NCBI GenBank assembly: GCA_038030265.1
Contig: CM075939.1
Span: forward strand, 25,029,253-25,093,252
Source: Corythucha ciliata
Lineage: Eukaryota > Arthropoda > Insecta > Hemiptera > Tingidae
Reading direction: 5' to 3'
DNA length: 64,000 nt
The stretch's first letter is position 1; each line of letters starts with the position of its first letter. The position numbers and the translations under genes are program-made. Of the stretch, positions 46,801-57,449 are shown in pieces. The notes under the pieces are model-generated. The model searched no databases. It was not told the DNA's origin and saw nothing but the letters and a program-made list of their open reading frames with translations.

Positions 46801-49800
46801 GACAAGCTCGACGGAATAACTTCACAGTTCAACGAGGCGTCGCATCGATTAAAAGACGGTAATTGCTAGGTTTAGGTGGAGGCTCTGGTGGCTCGTATAT
46901 GTATAGCTTACACTACGGGGTCTGTTTACAGTTGAAAACATGAGGGACGGCCTTATGAAAGAAATAACGGACGTTCGTCGCAGTTTGGCCGATGCAACCT
47001 TCGAAAAAGAAAAGTACATTAACTCGAACAAGGAACTTCGTGAACACGTCAAAAGGGTTGAAGGACAGAAGAGAGAGCAGTCGCGGAGTATTGAAGAAGC
47101 GGTTAATAAAGTTGCCGGTAACGTGACAAGTTATCAGTTTTCGCGATTTGGATTTTAAAAATGTTTCTCTCTAGCTCTCGAGGAGGCCAGGCGCAGTCTA
47201 GAGAACGAGAGAACACGCCTTCAAACAATGGTCAGGGAGCTGGACAGGAATTTACTTGAAACTAAACAACAAGCCGGAGGTGCCGGCGAAGAACTGATCA
47301 AAGCGAAAGATTTGATCAATCAAAAGATCGCGGAAGAGCGACAACTACAAGCTCGAATCAATTCACTGCAGGAAGAGCGAGACAGAGCGCAGAATCAAGC
47401 TCACCAACTTTCTAAACAGGTAGATTTTTATGAGGGGATTTCTGTTCGTTCCCCGTTGTCCTCAATTGTTGATGCGTTGATTTCAAAGAACGCTGCCTAT
47501 GGTATTGGGCAGTAAATAACCGTCAAACAATTTTAAGGTGCTGGAGCTTGAGAATGCGACAGAAGCGATGCGCGAAGAATTGTCAAAAACTCGAAGCAAG
47601 GGCGATGATGAGGAGAGACGTTTCCGCGAGCGCGAAGAGAAACTAATGGTGCGACTCGAAGAGTCACGAGGGAGCGAAAGGAAACTCCAAGACCAGTGCC
47701 ACAATTTGGAGGTGTGCTTGGCCGATGCCACCCAACAGATACAAGAGCTCAAAGCACGACTCGGCGGTTCAGAGGGTCGAGTTCGAGCTTTGGACGCTCA
47801 ACTGTGTCAGTTGGAAAATTCCAAACGAGAAATCGAACAAAAATTGAGCTCTGTCGGGTCCACTCTCCGTCGAATAGCCGGTAGAATTAGTTTTTTAAGC
47901 TTTGTTCGTTTCTTCAACCCACCATTTGGCATTCTTGTGTATTTTTTAGGCATTCAGCTCGACGGCTCCGTAAATCTTCCTTACAAAATGTTGAGCCCAA
48001 CAAGACGATGGAGCCCGGTGAGAGTGTCTCAAGAACAAACGGACGGTTCGCGAGGGCCTAGCGGTGACATCATTCTTGATGTGGATCCGGACGCTGTAAG
48101 AAAAGGCGTTAGAACTATGATGCAACAAGTTGCGCAAATAGAGCGTGAGCGAGATGACTTGAAGGCAACATTGAATGACTATAAAAAACAGTTGAAGAGT
48201 CAGAACGATGAATTAACCAAAACGGAGGCCAAACTAAATAAGACAGTGTCGAATTTGAGACAGGTAACGTACAAAACATAGTAATTTTACAGTATAATTT
48301 CCCCGGTTGAATTCCACGTAGGTGCAAGAAGAAAAAGGATCGCTGGAGGCGAGGCTCAACCAGAAAAATGCGGCTCTAAACTCTCAAAAAGAAGCCTTAC
48401 AGTGTAAATCCACGGAAAATAAGATTCTTCAAGAAAAACTAACGTCAGTTGAACTCACTTTAAAAACAGTAACTGAAGAGAAAACGCAGTTCGAAGACAA
48501 ACTTGATAAGGTAAATTCGTTAATTACTTTGAGAGAGAAGAAAAAGTATTTTGAAACGTTCGCTTCTCGCAACTCTAGGCCAAGCAGCAGCTCGCTAAGT
48601 GCGACGCCGAGAAGAGAAACTTCCAAGAAGAACTGGCCAAAGTGGAAGCTCGAGCGACCAAGTTGGAGCTTCAAAGACTTGGCATGGAGGGTGACATTCA
48701 GCGCCTGCAGATGATGCTACAAGAGAAGGATGCTGCGATTCAGGTCAGAACCTTTCTCTCCTAAGTCAACCATCTGTGCGACTTTTTAGGACATTCTGTT
48801 CCATTAAACTCGTCATTCCCCCTCCTCCTCATCGCAGAAACTTCAAGATAGAATTGAAACTGAGAGCGCGACCGTTGCTGAACTCGAAGAACGATGCGGA
48901 TCGTTGAAATCAACTATCGACCAACTGAATCAGACGTTGGAACGAGCGGCTCATACGGAACGTGAGTTGAACAACGAGCTGTCGTCGCTACAGCGAACGC
49001 TTGCCGATGCTTCAGCGACATCGCAGTCGAACGCGGACAAATTTAAATCACTTCAGAAGGCAGTGTACAACGCCGAAAATGAGAAACGCGTCGCGATCGA
49101 ACGGTTTGAGGCGTCTCAACAGGCACTGAATGAAGTGCGGAGCATTTTCAACGATTTTTTTTTTTTTTTTTGTAATTAACTCAAGTTTTAATATCCGCGT
49201 TTTATTTGTTTACAGCTAAGACGTAATTTTGCTGCCTTGAAAGAAGCTCATGCTCGTCTTCAAAGTGATCTGTCGCAAACCGAAGTTGAAAAGTCTGCCT
49301 TGGAAGCACAGCTCAGAATGTCCAACTGGCCTGGTGATCAAGAAGACTTGAAGAGAAAAATTAGTGAAATGACCGTTAAAGTCGAAAATTATCAAGATAA
49401 AGTATTAACCGTGAATATTTATTTTTAATTCATACTGAAAATGTATCCCACCCTTCTCTCTCGCGTTTAGGTGAGAAATTTAGAGACGGAAAAACGGAGC
49501 CTCGAAAGGAAACTACAATCGGCGCGATCAAAAAGCTACGAACGAGGCGAGAAAGGTTCTCGTGAGTGGGACGGCTGCGACTCACTGACCGGAGGCTATG
49601 ATCGTAATTATTTGGGCGGATCAACGAATCTCATTTTAGAGCAGGAGAACATGGAGTTAAAAACGCGAATTCGCGTTTTGGAAACGGAACTAGCAAAGAA
49701 AGAGAACGAGCTTCATCGTTTGAGAAGTCAGCTAGACATAACGAGGTACCAACATGTCGAGTATTTTTTATGCGAAGAGAGAAACTATCTATAAAGAATA

Positions 49801-50272
49801 TTTTGATTTTTGAAAGGTGTTCATCAAAAGAGTGGTCTGGAGACGTGGAAAGGTACCGAGCCGCTCAAGTTCAAGCAGAAAGATTACTCGAAGCGAGAGA
49901 ACAGTCTCACAGACAACAAATACTTCGACTTGAAAATCAAGTTAAAATGCTTAGGGAACAGTTAAATCAAGAAGTCAAGCGGAGACAACTATTCATTCTC
50001 AGATCAGGCCGAGCCGGCCGCGAGGTTGGATCTCTCCCCACCTCACCCTGCTGGTCAAATTTTTTTTTTTTTTTTAATCAAACGGTTTTCATGGTCAGGC
50101 GCGACAGCTCCACAGCCTGCTAGACAACTCACTTAGAAACGTGTCAGCCGATCCAGCTTTGGACACTCTTGAATCCGAAACAAGAAAACTAGACTCGCTC
50201 AACTTGATGTCGGCCTCCTCTTGCGGCACGGCACCTATCGCGTTACCGCCTCCAAGAACGCCTAGGACTTAA
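40815..50272 (+). CDS. CROCC: Rootletin (ciliary rootlet coiled-coil protein), 30 exons
   Basis: Structural coiled-coil protein of the ciliary rootlet and centrosome linker. Proposed exons: 40815-40958, 41098-41196, 41858-42058, 42129-42322, 42393-42558, 42628-42837, 42892-43038, 43110-43291, 43362-43473, 43543-43779, 43861-43997, 44725-44885, 44950-45080, 45136-45498, 45566-45742, 45923-46105, 46169-46361, 46436-46619, 46683-46858, 46932-47117, 47175-47419, 47538-47880, 47950-48263, 48322-48510, 48579-48743, 48838-49134, 49216-49401, 49471-49745, 49817-50024, 50099-50272. All phases agree; total 5,979 nt, about 1,992 residues, against about 2,000 in vertebrates. Family hallmarks seen: ILQYKQRCAELEAQM; NQEHSRLMNLWRDVVAMKRQ; a Ser/Pro linker RSPKRSTRTP; DPDAVRKGVRTMM; AKQQLAKCDAEKRNFQEEL; and the C-terminal LLEAREQSHRQQILRLE. 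Nearly everything else is heptad coiled coil. The first two exons are less certain because their sequence is not conserved; an alternative start is ATG 41873 (MDGAS). Confidence 0.92.
43998..44724 (+). other. CROCC: Rootletin intron 11, enlarged
   Basis: At 727 bp this intron is about ten times the typical intron of this gene. It holds a poly-C run (44060-44070) and a relatively GC-rich stretch (44330-44700) that may be an inserted repeat; the hairpin cgatctgcgcggctgcgccgca lies near 44665. Frames at 44412-44654 have no support. Confidence 0.5.
45499..45565 (+). other. CROCC: Probable GC-AG intron of rootletin
   Basis: The conserved coiled-coil frame ends ...ENKQ at AAACAG|gctagt and resumes after ggttttttag with VILEGYDKETQRL. 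No GT donor in the right phase gives an intron of normal length; the only in-phase GT (45523) would leave a 43-bp intron and add ten residues. Confidence 0.6.
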
Positions 50273-51372
50273 ACAAATCCTTCGAGTAATGCGGTTTTGG
50301 CTGATTTACCAGGCGAGGCATTTTGCTGGATCGCCTGCTGAAACGGGAACTAGGGGAATATTCCCCGCCGCCCCAACGCCCCTTCCTCCTTAATTACTCC
50401 CCTAGCAGACGACTGCGAAAAGAAAAAAAAATTTATATGATGCACTTTAGGAGAGACAAAGCCGTGTCGATCACTTTTACTAGCGTCAAAATTGAATCAC
50501 CGTCTAGCTAGCTAACGGCCTAGAGAGTTAATCCATACCAACTACTTATTTTCTATTAATATTTCAATTTTGCCTAATTAATTATTTTACGAATTCGAAA
50601 TACCGTCAATGACGCTGTTGTAACAATGCAACAGTTTCCAGGTGCATTGATTGTTCAAAAGTGCAATATTTTATACTTCGATACTATATGTATACTTTTT
50701 TTTTACTATAGAAAACAAATGTTTATTTATTGTATATTTATTATTTTATTAGTACAAGGACTTAGGGGACAAATTTTAGTGTCTTGGATTGAAACAAAAT
50801 GGTCGTGCTTTTTCAGACTTGAAAAATTTTAAAATTGGAAAATACAATCTAAGTCCTTTTTTGTACTAAAAAGTGCGGGTTTCATAATTTATATTGTTTT
50901 ATTTTTTGAAAAATATATTAAAGGTTTGATAGCGCACAAAACTTGAAAAATTAGTGAGATTTTGCTCTCAAAACTTCAACCGTAGTCTGGAATTTGTCAG
51001 TGAAATTCATTGGTAGCCGAAAAATTGAATTCAAACTGTATTTTTGTAAATATACAGAAGCACGCGACCAATGTATTTTGTGGGTCTCTTTTAAAAACAA
51101 AAACAAACGCTTACTGCCTTTTCTGAGGGCAAGTGAAACGAATTTATCAAAATTGAAAATTAATTAAAGAACTGCCTTATAAACTGCCCTTCGAAATATT
51201 AAAACAAGCGTAGATGTCTTGTGACGCAGAAGACCACAAATTATAGCGATATGAACCAAATAAACATTTAAAATCTACTTTTGATCATTTTAATCTACGC
51301 CTCGTGGTGGTATCCATTACCCCGAAACTTCCCAATACATAAATGGTTATTTCAGAATTTGACGTCGAAGTC
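50273..51372. other. Rootletin 3' flank; small inverted repeat
   Basis: AT-rich 3' UTR or intergenic DNA. A first AATAAA appears only near 51261. An inverted pair, tagtacaaggacttagg (about 50750) and ctaagtccttttttgtacta (about 50850), suggests a small MITE. Confidence 0.4.
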
Positions 51373-51547
51373 TTTAGGTCGGTCGTCCACTGTAAGCTTT
51401 TTCAAGCGGCGCGACAACGGGCGTGCATCACAAAGGCTCAAATTTAATGTGACATCGTCCACTGCAGCTTTCATGAATTCAATTTAAGCCTTTTTGGGTG
51501 TACGCTCGTTGTCACGCCGCTCGAAAACGCTTCTAGTGGACCTTAAA
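51373..51547. mobile_element. MITE with GGTCCACT-type ends, intact copy
   Basis: Left arm ggtcgtccactgtaagc ... caagcggcgcgacaacg and the complement of the right arm ggtccactagaagc ... cgagcggcgtgacaacg match for about 65 bp. The centre (gctcaaatttaatgtgac ...) recurs at 57165-57215, where another MITE has inserted. Confidence 0.7.
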
Positions 51548-52078
51548 TTTCAAACTGTTCGACATCACAGAGGCTTGGGAACGGAGTGGAAATAGTTTAA
51601 CGAAATTAGACTGTGGAGCCTGTAATTCGATTTCTGTGAGTGAAATTTAAAGTTAGTGTCAAAATCCAGGTTCTTGGGGTTGGACTGAGCTCTTTCAAGC
51701 TGTATTGACAGTTTCAAGGCAAATTCTGGCAGTCAGTTTCTGACAAGAAATAGCCCAAGATATAGTGTTTTGTAGCTAAATTACCAGTTTTTCAAAAGCG
51801 AAAATCGGGATCGCGGTGATTCAAGTTTTCACTCAGTTTCCCAGCCAAATGGTCAGTTTTTGGAGAAAAACTATGATTTTTGAGCAGGATCGACACAGTT
51901 TGATGGGATCAACTGCCCAGTTGCCTCTAGCCTAGCAAGTTACTTTGGGGAGATAATTCAAAGTTCGGGGGCAAAGTATAATTTTCTGGGGTCAGAATTG
52001 ACACATTTTGCACGTTGGAATACCACACCGACAGTTCACAGGCTAAAGTGAGAGTTTTTCATGGAAGAAGGCCCATTT

Positions 52079-52295
52079 CATACAGAAAAAAAGAGAGACG
52101 TTCACGTCGCGTAAAGATTAGATTTATTTGTTATTGGTTCACGGTTCCGGAAGCCTGCCTTTGTTTTTCGAAGGGGTATGGCTTTTAGCTAATTATTTAT
52201 TGTTTTATGTTATATAATGGTTGAAGATGGCTGGCAGCAGCTGAAACCGTTCCCGTAATAAAGTAATCTTTACGCGACGTGAACGTCTCTCTTTT
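52079..52295 (+). mobile_element. Copy 2 of the ~215-bp dispersed element
   Basis: Complete copy: GAGAGACGTTCACGTCGCGT at the left is inverted as ACGCGACGTGAACGTCTCTC at the right, giving about 35-bp terminal inverted repeats. The body is the same as at 12770-12967. Confidence 0.75.
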
Positions 52296-52405
52296 AGTGC
52301 ATTTCATTCTGAAAATGCACTATTGGTCTCGTCGTGATGGTGGCAAACATGGGTCATGTCATGTTTTTTTCACGTTTCAGAACCTCTAGAACACGAATTC
52401 AGTGG
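52296..52405 (+). mobile_element. AGTGCATTTCATT hairpin element, copy 2, cut by gap
   Basis: ttttagtgcatttcattctg and aaaatgcactatt form a hairpin, then the same order of words as 37543-37660 (ggtctcgtcgtgatggt ... cctctagaacacgaattc) until the N run. Confidence 0.6.
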
Positions 52406-52905
52406 NNNNNNNNNNNNNNNNNNNNNNNNNNNNNNNNNNNNNNNNNNNNNNNNNNNNNNNNNNNNNNNNNNNNNNNNNNNNNNNNNNNNNNNNNNNNNNN
52501 NNNNNNNNNNNNNNNNNNNNNNNNNNNNNNNNNNNNNNNNNNNNNNNNNNNNNNNNNNNNNNNNNNNNNNNNNNNNNNNNNNNNNNNNNNNNNNNNNNNN
52601 NNNNNNNNNNNNNNNNNNNNNNNNNNNNNNNNNNNNNNNNNNNNNNNNNNNNNNNNNNNNNNNNNNNNNNNNNNNNNNNNNNNNNNNNNNNNNNNNNNNN
52701 NNNNNNNNNNNNNNNNNNNNNNNNNNNNNNNNNNNNNNNNNNNNNNNNNNNNNNNNNNNNNNNNNNNNNNNNNNNNNNNNNNNNNNNNNNNNNNNNNNNN
52801 NNNNNNNNNNNNNNNNNNNNNNNNNNNNNNNNNNNNNNNNNNNNNNNNNNNNNNNNNNNNNNNNNNNNNNNNNNNNNNNNNNNNNNNNNNNNNNNNNNNN
52901 NNNNN
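52406..52905. other. Assembly gap, 500 N
   Basis: Exactly 500 N, equal to the first gap. Open frames through it are artefacts. Confidence 0.98.
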
Positions 52906-54240
52906 AAAATTCAAAAAATCCATTCGAGGACCTCGAACAACGTTCACTTTAGAAATCTTAATCGCATTACTGATAGCTTTTGGCTAGCTGCTATCTGCTA
53001 AATATAGTAATGAGGAGCAGGAAGCAGACGTCTCGTATATTTGTTTATAATAATGTCTCGTGAGGATGTGCCAACAAAGCTCAACTACAATTTCCGTTAT
53101 AAGGAAAATTGTGGCACGATTGATGAGAGGGGGCATGCTATATGGTTTTAACGTCCTAGATTTTCTGTTCTCGTTCTTTTTATATCTACACACTTGGCGC
53201 TATTCTCGAATAACATCAAATAAACGTCCAATCTATAGGTGAAGTCATTTCCCGAGGCATTTGTGAGAATATTATTGTGTAGCGGAAAACAAGAACGTGA
53301 CTATGGTAAGGGGTATGTGGGGCGGGGAGGTGGAACGATGGGAACAGACGTCGCCTTCGTTTATATTCCCTAGACTTGGCGTGTGTAACTCGAGTTCCTT
53401 CAACCCTTCGTTCTATTTCATCTTATTTATAGTTATAACTTTCCCCTTCGGCGGGGCGGGGAGGGACGGCTGATAGGAAAAACTCCGATTTTTACGGTTT
53501 GGGGAAGGGGGGAGGGTTGCGGGTGAAAAATTGTCGGTGAGTAGTGAGCGGAGGGGGCGTTAAAGTCTCCGCGTTGGACGAAATGTGACGAGGTAGGTGC
53601 GACAAAATAGTTTTACATGCGGAAAAAAGGGCTACTTCAAGGTTGAATTCAAGAAAATAATAAAGTAGTATCGCATAAAGAACGCTATCTTCTCCTTAAT
53701 TGTCAGTTAATTAACCTCAAGGGTGGGGTTGGGGATACAGAATGAAAATAGAAGTAAAAAAATTCGTAAGTACATATTATACAATTTTTGTTGAGAAATT
53801 GGACGATATAGCTCACCGATAAAACCACGGGAGGTGAAAATATCTAAAACATTTGAATTTCGTAACCAAAATGGACCAGCAACATACCCTAGGCATGACT
53901 TCTCCTTTGACCTCAAGATGATCTCGCTTTCTTTTTTCTGAACGAACCCACGAATTTACACATCCAATTCCACAGCGCGATTTGCCCTGCCGCCGCCTTC
54001 GCCACCCCCAGCCACCGAATACCTTTTGTCTAAACAATCGAAAACAAAATGAAGAAGCGGCTGCCGTCTCCAAGTTATGCGCTTTACGGCTGTGGTGGAA
54101 AGGGGGAAAGGGCTCCTGTCTAGCCCTTATTGGGGCTGGAAATGCACATGCGCTTATTTTTCGTTTATAGTTATGATAAAACATGCCAACAAAAGTACAA
54201 CTGTTACAGACTTGAAGAATGTGATAAACCACAATAATTT
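52906..54240. other. Intergenic, nothing recognised
   Basis: Short unsupported frames only. G-rich stretches at 53310-53330 and 53450-53560. The minus frame 53813-54232 has no motif. Confidence 0.4.
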
Positions 54241-54246
54241 TTTAAT
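54241..54246 (-). terminator. Possible poly(A) signal of malate dehydrogenase
   Basis: ATTAAA on the minus strand, about 50 nt after the stop codon. Confidence 0.35.
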
Positions 54247-54292
54247 TACATAAGAGGAAAATAGTTTTTAGGCTCTGGAACAGTAAAGCGCT

Positions 54293-55300
54293 CTACTTTT
54301 TACCACCAGCGGCGAGATCCACCCCTAGTTGGACTTCTTTGCGTAGCTCGGGAATGGCCTTTTGCAGTAGCATTTCTTCGTACTCGGACAGTTCGCCGAA
54401 GCCTAAATTCTGTGTAACGCCATCCTTACCAATTTTCAATGGCGATGCGAAAAACTTGACTTCCGTCAAATTTGAATCAACGTAGGCACATTCGACTACG
54501 TCCTTCTCGCCTTTAAATGCTCTGCATAGGGCGAACGTGAAACGAGCCGCAGCATAAGCCATTGAGAGCGTCGCAGATCCTTTACCCTTTTTCGCGTCCA
54601 CCACCACGGTACCAGCATTTTGAATTTTACTCGTCAATGAGCACAACTCTTCCTGTGTGAACTTACAGCTGGGCTTTGTTTTACACAAAAGCGGTACCAT
54701 TGTGTTGCCCGAGTGGCCGCCGATGACATGCACTTCAACCGCTTGAGGATCGAGATTTTTGAGCTCCCCAACAAACGTACTAGCCCGAACGATGTCAAGT
54801 GTGGTCACACCGAACAATTTCTTAGGATTGTAGAGACACGCTTTTTTCAACAATTCAGCGGCGTATGGAGTTAAAGTATTCAAAGGATTCGTGATGATGG
54901 CGATAAAAGCTCTGGATTTGGCCTCAGTGTAATAACAGATGACGTTTTTAATAACGTCGGCGTTCACCTTGAGAAGGTCGCCTCGAGTCATCCCGGGCTT
55001 TCGTGGTACGCCCGCGGCGACCACAACAACCTGGGCGTTTTTCATTGATTCGACGAATCGATCGGGTTCGTTGAAACCCGACACTTTGGCTTTGGTATTC
55101 ACGTGACTCACATCCTCGGCAACTCCGACGGCATGATCGAGATCGTAAAGAGCGAGTTTTGAAACGAGAGGCGAGGATTTTAAGAGAAGCGACAGAGGTT
55201 GGCCAATGCCTCCACTCGCTCCACAAACGACCACATTGGCGAACTTCAGCGGGGTCGTTGAAAATCGACGGAGGAACGAGAAGGTTGAAGTGAACTGCAT
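54293..55300 (-). CDS. Mdh2: Malate dehydrogenase, mitochondrial, single exon
   Basis: NAD-dependent enzyme that interconverts malate and oxaloacetate in the mitochondrial TCA cycle and the malate-aspartate shuttle. The frame encodes 335 residues (about 338 in vertebrates). Residues 1-18 are rich in Phe, Ser, Thr and Arg without acidic residues, as in a mitochondrial presequence. The Rossmann motif GASGGIGQP is at 27-35, the substrate loop VPRKPGMTRGDLL at 98-110 (Arg100 and Arg106), Asn138 in TNPLN, the Asp169/Arg172 motif LDIVRA, and the catalytic His196 in IGGHSGN. Length, motifs and spacing are complete and no intron interrupts it. NPLNTLTP replaces the usual NPVNSTIP, a mild divergence. 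No poly(A) tail or flanking duplication proves retroposition. Confidence 0.96.
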   Translation of the reverse strand: MQFTSTFSFLRRFSTTPLKFANVVVCGASGGIGQPLSLLLKSSPLVSKLALYDLDHAVGVAEDVSHVNTKAKVSGFNEPDRFVESMKNAQVVVVAAGVPRKPGMTRGDLLKVNADVIKNVICYYTEAKSRAFIAIITNPLNTLTPYAAELLKKACLYNPKKLFGVTTLDIVRASTFVGELKNLDPQAVEVHVIGGHSGNTMVPLLCKTKPSCKFTQEELCSLTSKIQNAGTVVVDAKKGKGSATLSMAYAAARFTFALCRAFKGEKDVVECAYVDSNLTEVKFFASPLKIGKDGVTQNLGFGELSEYEEMLLQKAIPELRKEVQLGVDLAAGGKK

Positions 55301-55640
55301 GATTATGAGAGACCAACACTCGGTGCTTTATCAACCAAAGAACGCCTGAAAAATGGGTAACCAACCTCGTGAAAAAGGAGACACTAAAGATGAACGAAAC
55401 ATCTGTCTTGTTTTGCCTACGCAAGACTATTAATAATGACAGGAGAGGAAATAATGCTTCAATACGAGTCTGAAGGTCACAGACTGTAGCCTACGGAGGA
55501 AGGGGCGAGCCCCCCAAAAAGCTTAAAGATTAAAAAATCGTGACCGCAAGGTTTTACAGAAAAGTTTTGTAGAAACGTGGAAAGAAGTCTTGGCATCCGC
55601 TCCGGTTGGATGACATTTGGCTCCTATCCACCATTTTAAT
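55301..55640. other. 5' flank of malate dehydrogenase
   Basis: No clear TATA box or upstream exon. Minus-strand frame 54948-55424 is the out-of-frame shadow of the enzyme. Confidence 0.35.
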
Positions 55641-55649
55641 TGTATCCGA

Positions 55650-56010
55650 CCCAGAAAATGCGCTAATTCGTGGTTCCTCGACACAACTTCTATACTGGAA
55701 TTGAGACAAAATGTCTAATTCCCCTAAAACTAATTGATAAAAAACCGTTTATTCACGACTGAAATTTAGGAAAAGCGCTAATCCGTGGCTATAAAATCGA
55801 GAAAAAGCGCTAACTCGCAGATTTGTGTGAAACCTCCAATTTACGGATTTTTGAGGAACGGTGAATATTCCAACCTAAAACTGAAAAAACGCCACTTCAC
55901 GATTTCTGGGAGGCAACATCGTGGCCAAAATTGAGAAAAAGCGCTAATTCGCGGATAAAATTGTGAAAAAGCCACTAATTCACTGCTAACTTTTCTTCCA
56001 AAACCATGCT
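55650..56010 (+). repeat. Degenerate minisatellite, GAAAAAGCGCTAATTCG type
   Basis: Words of the form ttgagaaaaagcgctaattcgcgg recur about eight times with 25-50-bp spacing. Related inverse words are at 36420-36545. Confidence 0.6.
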
Positions 56011-56101
56011 ACGCAAAAACCAAGTTTAAATTCCAATTTCAGGGAATTTGGAAAATGGGCAACTGCCCATATTTTTCTGTCAAAATACTGTTTTAGAAAA
56101 A

Positions 56102-56272
56102 GAGGACAGGATATTTTAGGAAGGAGAAGATATCGTCGGCAAACGGCATTCAATAATACCCCCCCCCCCTAATGGCGACAATTTAATAAATCGCTGAGGA
56201 GGGAGGGGGCTAAAATTCAATGTCGCTTGGCTACGATATCTTCTACATGGTAAGTTATCCTGTCTTGTACTT
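56102..56272. mobile_element. MITE with GACAGGATA ends
   Basis: gacaggatattttaggaagg ... gaagatatcgt at the left is the inverse of acgatatcttc ... ttatcctgtc at the right, with arms of about 55 bp around a C-rich centre. Confidence 0.65.
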
Positions 56273-57164
56273 ACTTACTGCCGATCTCCCGGCACCCTTC
56301 ACGAATATTATCCGGGCTTGTAGCCTAGAGGCGCTCTCCTCTTTGGACACCGGTTCTACGTAAACATACATAGTCGTTTTCAGATCGTTGTTTCTGTTGA
56401 AAACCAATTTCAGTGAAAATACACCCGAAAAAAATATGTCTCATGTAACTCATTTTGCTCGTGTTGCCTGAGGTTTTTCAGACATCTTGCCTAATTACTC
56501 CTACCAAAATGGACGAATATCAAAAAGTGAAGAGATCATTCGAAAGCTCACTAAATTAGGAAGTTTTTCCAGCGGTAAAAATATTAGTCGACAATTTAGG
56601 AAAGTTTAGAAAATCACGTCCGGAATTTTCCAAATTTTTGAAAAATGAAGTTTGTTTCCGTTTGAGCTTCTGTCATGCCAAATAAATGTAGTTCAATCAT
56701 GATTTAAATGAACTATTCTGTAAGAAAATTTTGTGCTTTTTCCAACGAGCTCCTTAGTTTTGGGTTTGCAAGAATTACGAGGCTTGCAACATGCACATTT
56801 CGAAAAAAAGAAGCAACAAGCCAAAATAACGTAAAATGTACGATTCTGAGAAAACTACAAGGAATTTTTAAAAATGTCACATAATGCATTTTGGTCCCAA
56901 ATGATGGCCCCAAACTCAGGTTTTTCTCTGAGCATCTCGTTATTGGGCACCCTGTATAGTCGGCCGTTAGTCAGAACCAAACTTGCATTAGGCCCCTTCG
57001 AATCGCAATTTTGGGGATTTACGCTATACAACTAACCTAAAGCCATGATTATTAGCTCCATAAAAACCAGTTGTTAACTTGTTTTTAGGCGTCCTAATGT
57101 TGTGACCTACTTTCCAACGTAAGCGTCCTACTTTTTCGTGCTAGACATCCTCAGAAACCTCTCT

Positions 57165-57446
57165 CTCAAAGCTCAAATTAAATGTGACATCGTCCACTTC
57201 AGGCTTTGCTGCAGTACATTAAAGGCCTCGCCACACCAAACGCGAACTGCCGCGCGGACTGGTCCGCTCGCGGAAAAACTATGGTAACGGGGTATACCTC
57301 ACCCACGTTGTCATGGTTTTCTAGCGAGCGGACCAGTCCGCGCGGCAGTTCGCGTTTGGTGTGGCGAGGCCTTAAATTTAAGGCTTTAGGACGTACGCAC
57401 GTTGTAGCGCAGATCGAAAACGTTTCCAGTGGACGACCGGCCTAAA
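57165..57446. mobile_element. MITE copy interrupted by a second MITE
   Basis: caaagctcaaattaaatgtgac ... and, after the insertion, ttaaggctttaggacgtacg ... ccagtggacgacc match the intact copy at 51373-51547. The left inverted repeat is missing here. Confidence 0.65.
57219..57375. mobile_element. TTAA-flanked MITE, ~50-bp near-identical arms
   Basis: AGGCCTCGCCACACCAAACG starts arms that are identical for about 50 bp in inverse orientation, flanked by TTAA (57219-57222 and 57372-57375). Few mismatches between the arms suggest a recent insertion. piggyBac-type by its target site. Confidence 0.82.
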
Positions 57447-57449
57447 GGT

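Noticed and set aside
52334..53001. Long frames across the second N run on both strands
   Set aside because: Composed of N with only a few real residues at each end.
54948..55424. 158-residue minus frame overlapping malate dehydrogenase
   Set aside because: Out-of-frame shadow of a complete enzyme gene.
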